NCBI GenBank assembly: GCA_035604195.1
Contig: DATNIY010000012.1
Coordinates: 1-61,861 of the forward strand
Length of the DNA stretch: 61,861 nt
Source of the DNA: DATJLY01 sp035604195
Lineage (GTDB): Bacteria > Pseudomonadota > Alphaproteobacteria > ATCC43930 > CGMCC-115725
Direction of reading: 5' to 3'
Below the pieces are notes generated by a model. It was not told where the DNA came from. It saw only the letters and a program-made list of their open reading frames with translations, and did no database searches. The position numbers and the translations under genes are program-made. Positions 60,594 to 61,861 of the stretch are shown here, one piece after another (position 1 is the stretch's first letter; each line of letters begins with the position of its first letter).

Positions 60594-61601
60594 CTAGGGT
60601 TTCACGGGCAAGAAGCGCCGCGTCAGGAGCTGGTCGTCGCGCGGCTTCTGGTCGAGGATGCCCATCTCGAGGAAAGAGTCCTTGATGGTCGCGAGCGCCT
60701 CGGGATCGAAGCTGCCGTCATTGGACAGCATCGTGATCTCGTCATCATAGATCTTGCTCGTCACCTCCGGGCTTTGGTCGAGAACGCGCGCGGTCATCGC
60801 GACCGTGCGTTCCTTGTTCGCCCTCATGAAGGCGACCGCGGCAAACCAGCCCTTGAGGAACAGATCGACCATCTCCGGATGTCTTTGGATGAGCTCTTTG
60901 CGGGCGAAGATGATTTGGGTATGGAAATGCGGCGCATAGGCCGCCATGCCGATCAATTTCCTGGCTTCGTTCTTGCTCACGAGCATGTCGGCGAATTCGG
61001 TCGCAATGACCAGACCGTCGACCTGATGCGTCTTGAGCGCGGCCAAAGACGACTCCATGCCGCCGAGCGCGACCGTCTTGACGCCGTCGAGGCCCCAGCC
61101 CTCGGTCGCCGCCATGCGCTTTGCCAGCCAATCCGCGAGCGAGCCTGCGGTGGTGACGCCGAGCGTCTCGCCTTTCAAATCGTCCACCGACTTCAGCGGT
61201 GAATCCGCGGCAACCACCACGGAAACGTTGCGCGGCTCGTCGGCGACGGCGGCCACCGCCATTACCGGCGCACCGTTGGCGACGAAGCCCATGGACGGCC
61301 CGCTGCCCAGCCCGACATCGACGCTGTCGGAGGCCAGCCCCTGCTGCAACTTCGCGTCGCCATCGAAAGACAGGACTTCCGGCGCCAAGCCGTACTTGGC
61401 CCAGATGCCGGCCTCCGTCCCGACTTCGACCGGCGTGAAGGCCCACGCCGAGGGCGCCGATTTTCCGACTCTGATCTTGTCGGCGGCACGGGCGTCCGGA
61501 ATTGGGTCGGCCGCGGCCGCGAGCAAGGCAACCGACAGCAACAGGACGGACCCGAGCAACGCACCGCAACGAGATGCCACCTCAGTCCCCCCTCGAATCA
61601 T
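60594..61601 (-). CDS. ABC transporter substrate-binding protein (NMT1/SsuA type)
   Basis: A 335-residue periplasmic binding protein. The N-terminal signal peptide (basic start, hydrophobic run about residues 12-32, then ADPIPDARAADKIRVG) is followed by FTPVEVGTEAGIWAKYGLAPEVLSF, the hallmark opening of the taurine/sulfonate/nitrate/thiamine-precursor binding family, and LKGETLGVTTAGS. No permease or ATPase is adjacent in the window. Ligand unknown; its place beside the FAH genes suggests an aromatic or organic acid. Confidence 0.9.
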   Translation of the reverse strand: MIRGGTEVASRCGALLGSVLLLSVALLAAAADPIPDARAADKIRVGKSAPSAWAFTPVEVGTEAGIWAKYGLAPEVLSFDGDAKLQQGLASDSVDVGLGSGPSMGFVANGAPVMAVAAVADEPRNVSVVVAADSPLKSVDDLKGETLGVTTAGSLADWLAKRMAATEGWGLDGVKTVALGGMESSLAALKTHQVDGLVIATEFADMLVSKNEARKLIGMAAYAPHFHTQIIFARKELIQRHPEMVDLFLKGWFAAVAFMRANKERTVAMTARVLDQSPEVTSKIYDDEITMLSNDGSFDPEALATIKDSFLEMGILDQKPRDDQLLTRRFLPVKP

Positions 61602-61786
61602 CCGACCGCGATTGTCGCAGCTGCGACGTCAAGCCCGCCTCTCTCGGCATCGCCGCGAATGAAAGTATCGACTTGCGCTGAGTGGCACAACACGGTCGCC
61701 GCGCGGAAATGGACTTGAGCAACATGCGGGCCTATTTTGGCGCGAGCGTCGGAAGGTGCGGATCGACAGCAAAGAGGGGGAATTCG

Positions 61787-61861
61787 GTGCAAGACGCACA
61801 GAGTTTGAAGCTCGCCGGACAAAGCGGGGCTTCCGCCAAGAACTTCTGGCCGACCGGCTGG
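61787..61861 (+). CDS. Start of a gene cut by the right edge
   Basis: A GTG preceded by AGAGGGGG at good distance opens a frame to the end of the window (25 codons, ending KNFWPTGW). The N-terminal text NFWPTGW somewhat resembles the start of 2-hydroxycarboxylate transporter family proteins, but 25 residues are too few for a call. Confidence 0.45.
   Translation, partial: MQDAQSLKLAGQSGASAKNFWPTGW

Overview
The window is about 62 kb of GC-rich DNA packed with genes on both strands. Gene content and order point to an alphaproteobacterium, most likely of the Rhodospirillales or a neighbouring order. The evidence is the run zinc-ribbon/DUF3426 - ftsE - ftsX - ydcF-like - plsC, the argH - lptM - lysA run, a chorismate mutase - hisC - prephenate dehydrogenase operon beside metXW, the twin-helix protein - adenosyltransferase - etfBA - hydroxybutyryl-CoA dehydrogenase block, a B12-dependent ribonucleotide reductase, and a PhaR-type regulator of polyhydroxyalkanoate (PHA) storage. 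I see no insertion sequence, prophage, CRISPR array, rRNA or tRNA gene.

Layout. 1-2.4 kb: the end of a sugar/nucleoside-type ABC ATPase, a DUF2784 membrane protein, and cspA followed by an extended-tail infA on the minus strand, with a strong hairpin between them. 2.6-6.5 kb: a penicillin-acylase-like Ntn hydrolase followed by a GH3-type acyl-acid amido synthetase. 6.5-13.5 kb: a monocarboxylate-type sodium symporter with its small partner, an SDR, an FAD oxidoreductase overlapping a solute-binding-like protein, PilZ, DUF1488, DoxX and a small membrane protein. 13.6-18.0 kb: the glycine cleavage operon gcvT-H-PA-PB. 18.1-20.3 kb: an FAD hydroxylase and a two-domain VOC protein, probably an aromatic or heterocycle catabolic pair. 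20.4-23.9 kb: cobalamin adenosyltransferase, ETF and hydroxybutyryl-CoA dehydrogenase. 24-33.5 kb: mixed housekeeping genes including gluQRS, argH, lptM and lysA. 33.5-40.9 kb: the cell-division/lipid block and the class II ribonucleotide reductase. 40.9-48 kb: Phe/Tyr and Met biosynthesis, glyoxalase II and a GST. 48-52.3 kb: PHA genes phaB, phaA, a PhaC-like synthase with an overlapping PhaE-like subunit, and divergent phaR. 52.3-57 kb: a c-di-GMP protein, an alpha/beta hydrolase, a Xre regulator and an unusual protein joining a MucR-like N-terminus to an eroded cold-shock fold. 57-61.9 kb: an SDR, two FAH-family proteins around a short citrate-synthase-like lyase, a periplasmic binding protein, and the first codons of a further gene.

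The storage, ETF/hydroxybutyryl-CoA and symporter genes fit an aerobic heterotroph living on organic acids and fatty acids and storing PHB. The most unusual observations are the MucR-N/cold-shock fusion at 56294-56983, the 188-bp out-of-frame overlap of two PHA synthase subunits at 51148-51335, the adjacent amide-forming and amide-cleaving enzymes at 2620-6462, and a perfect 18-bp palindrome lying on the likely etfBA promoter. All functional calls were made by reading motifs; no database search was run.
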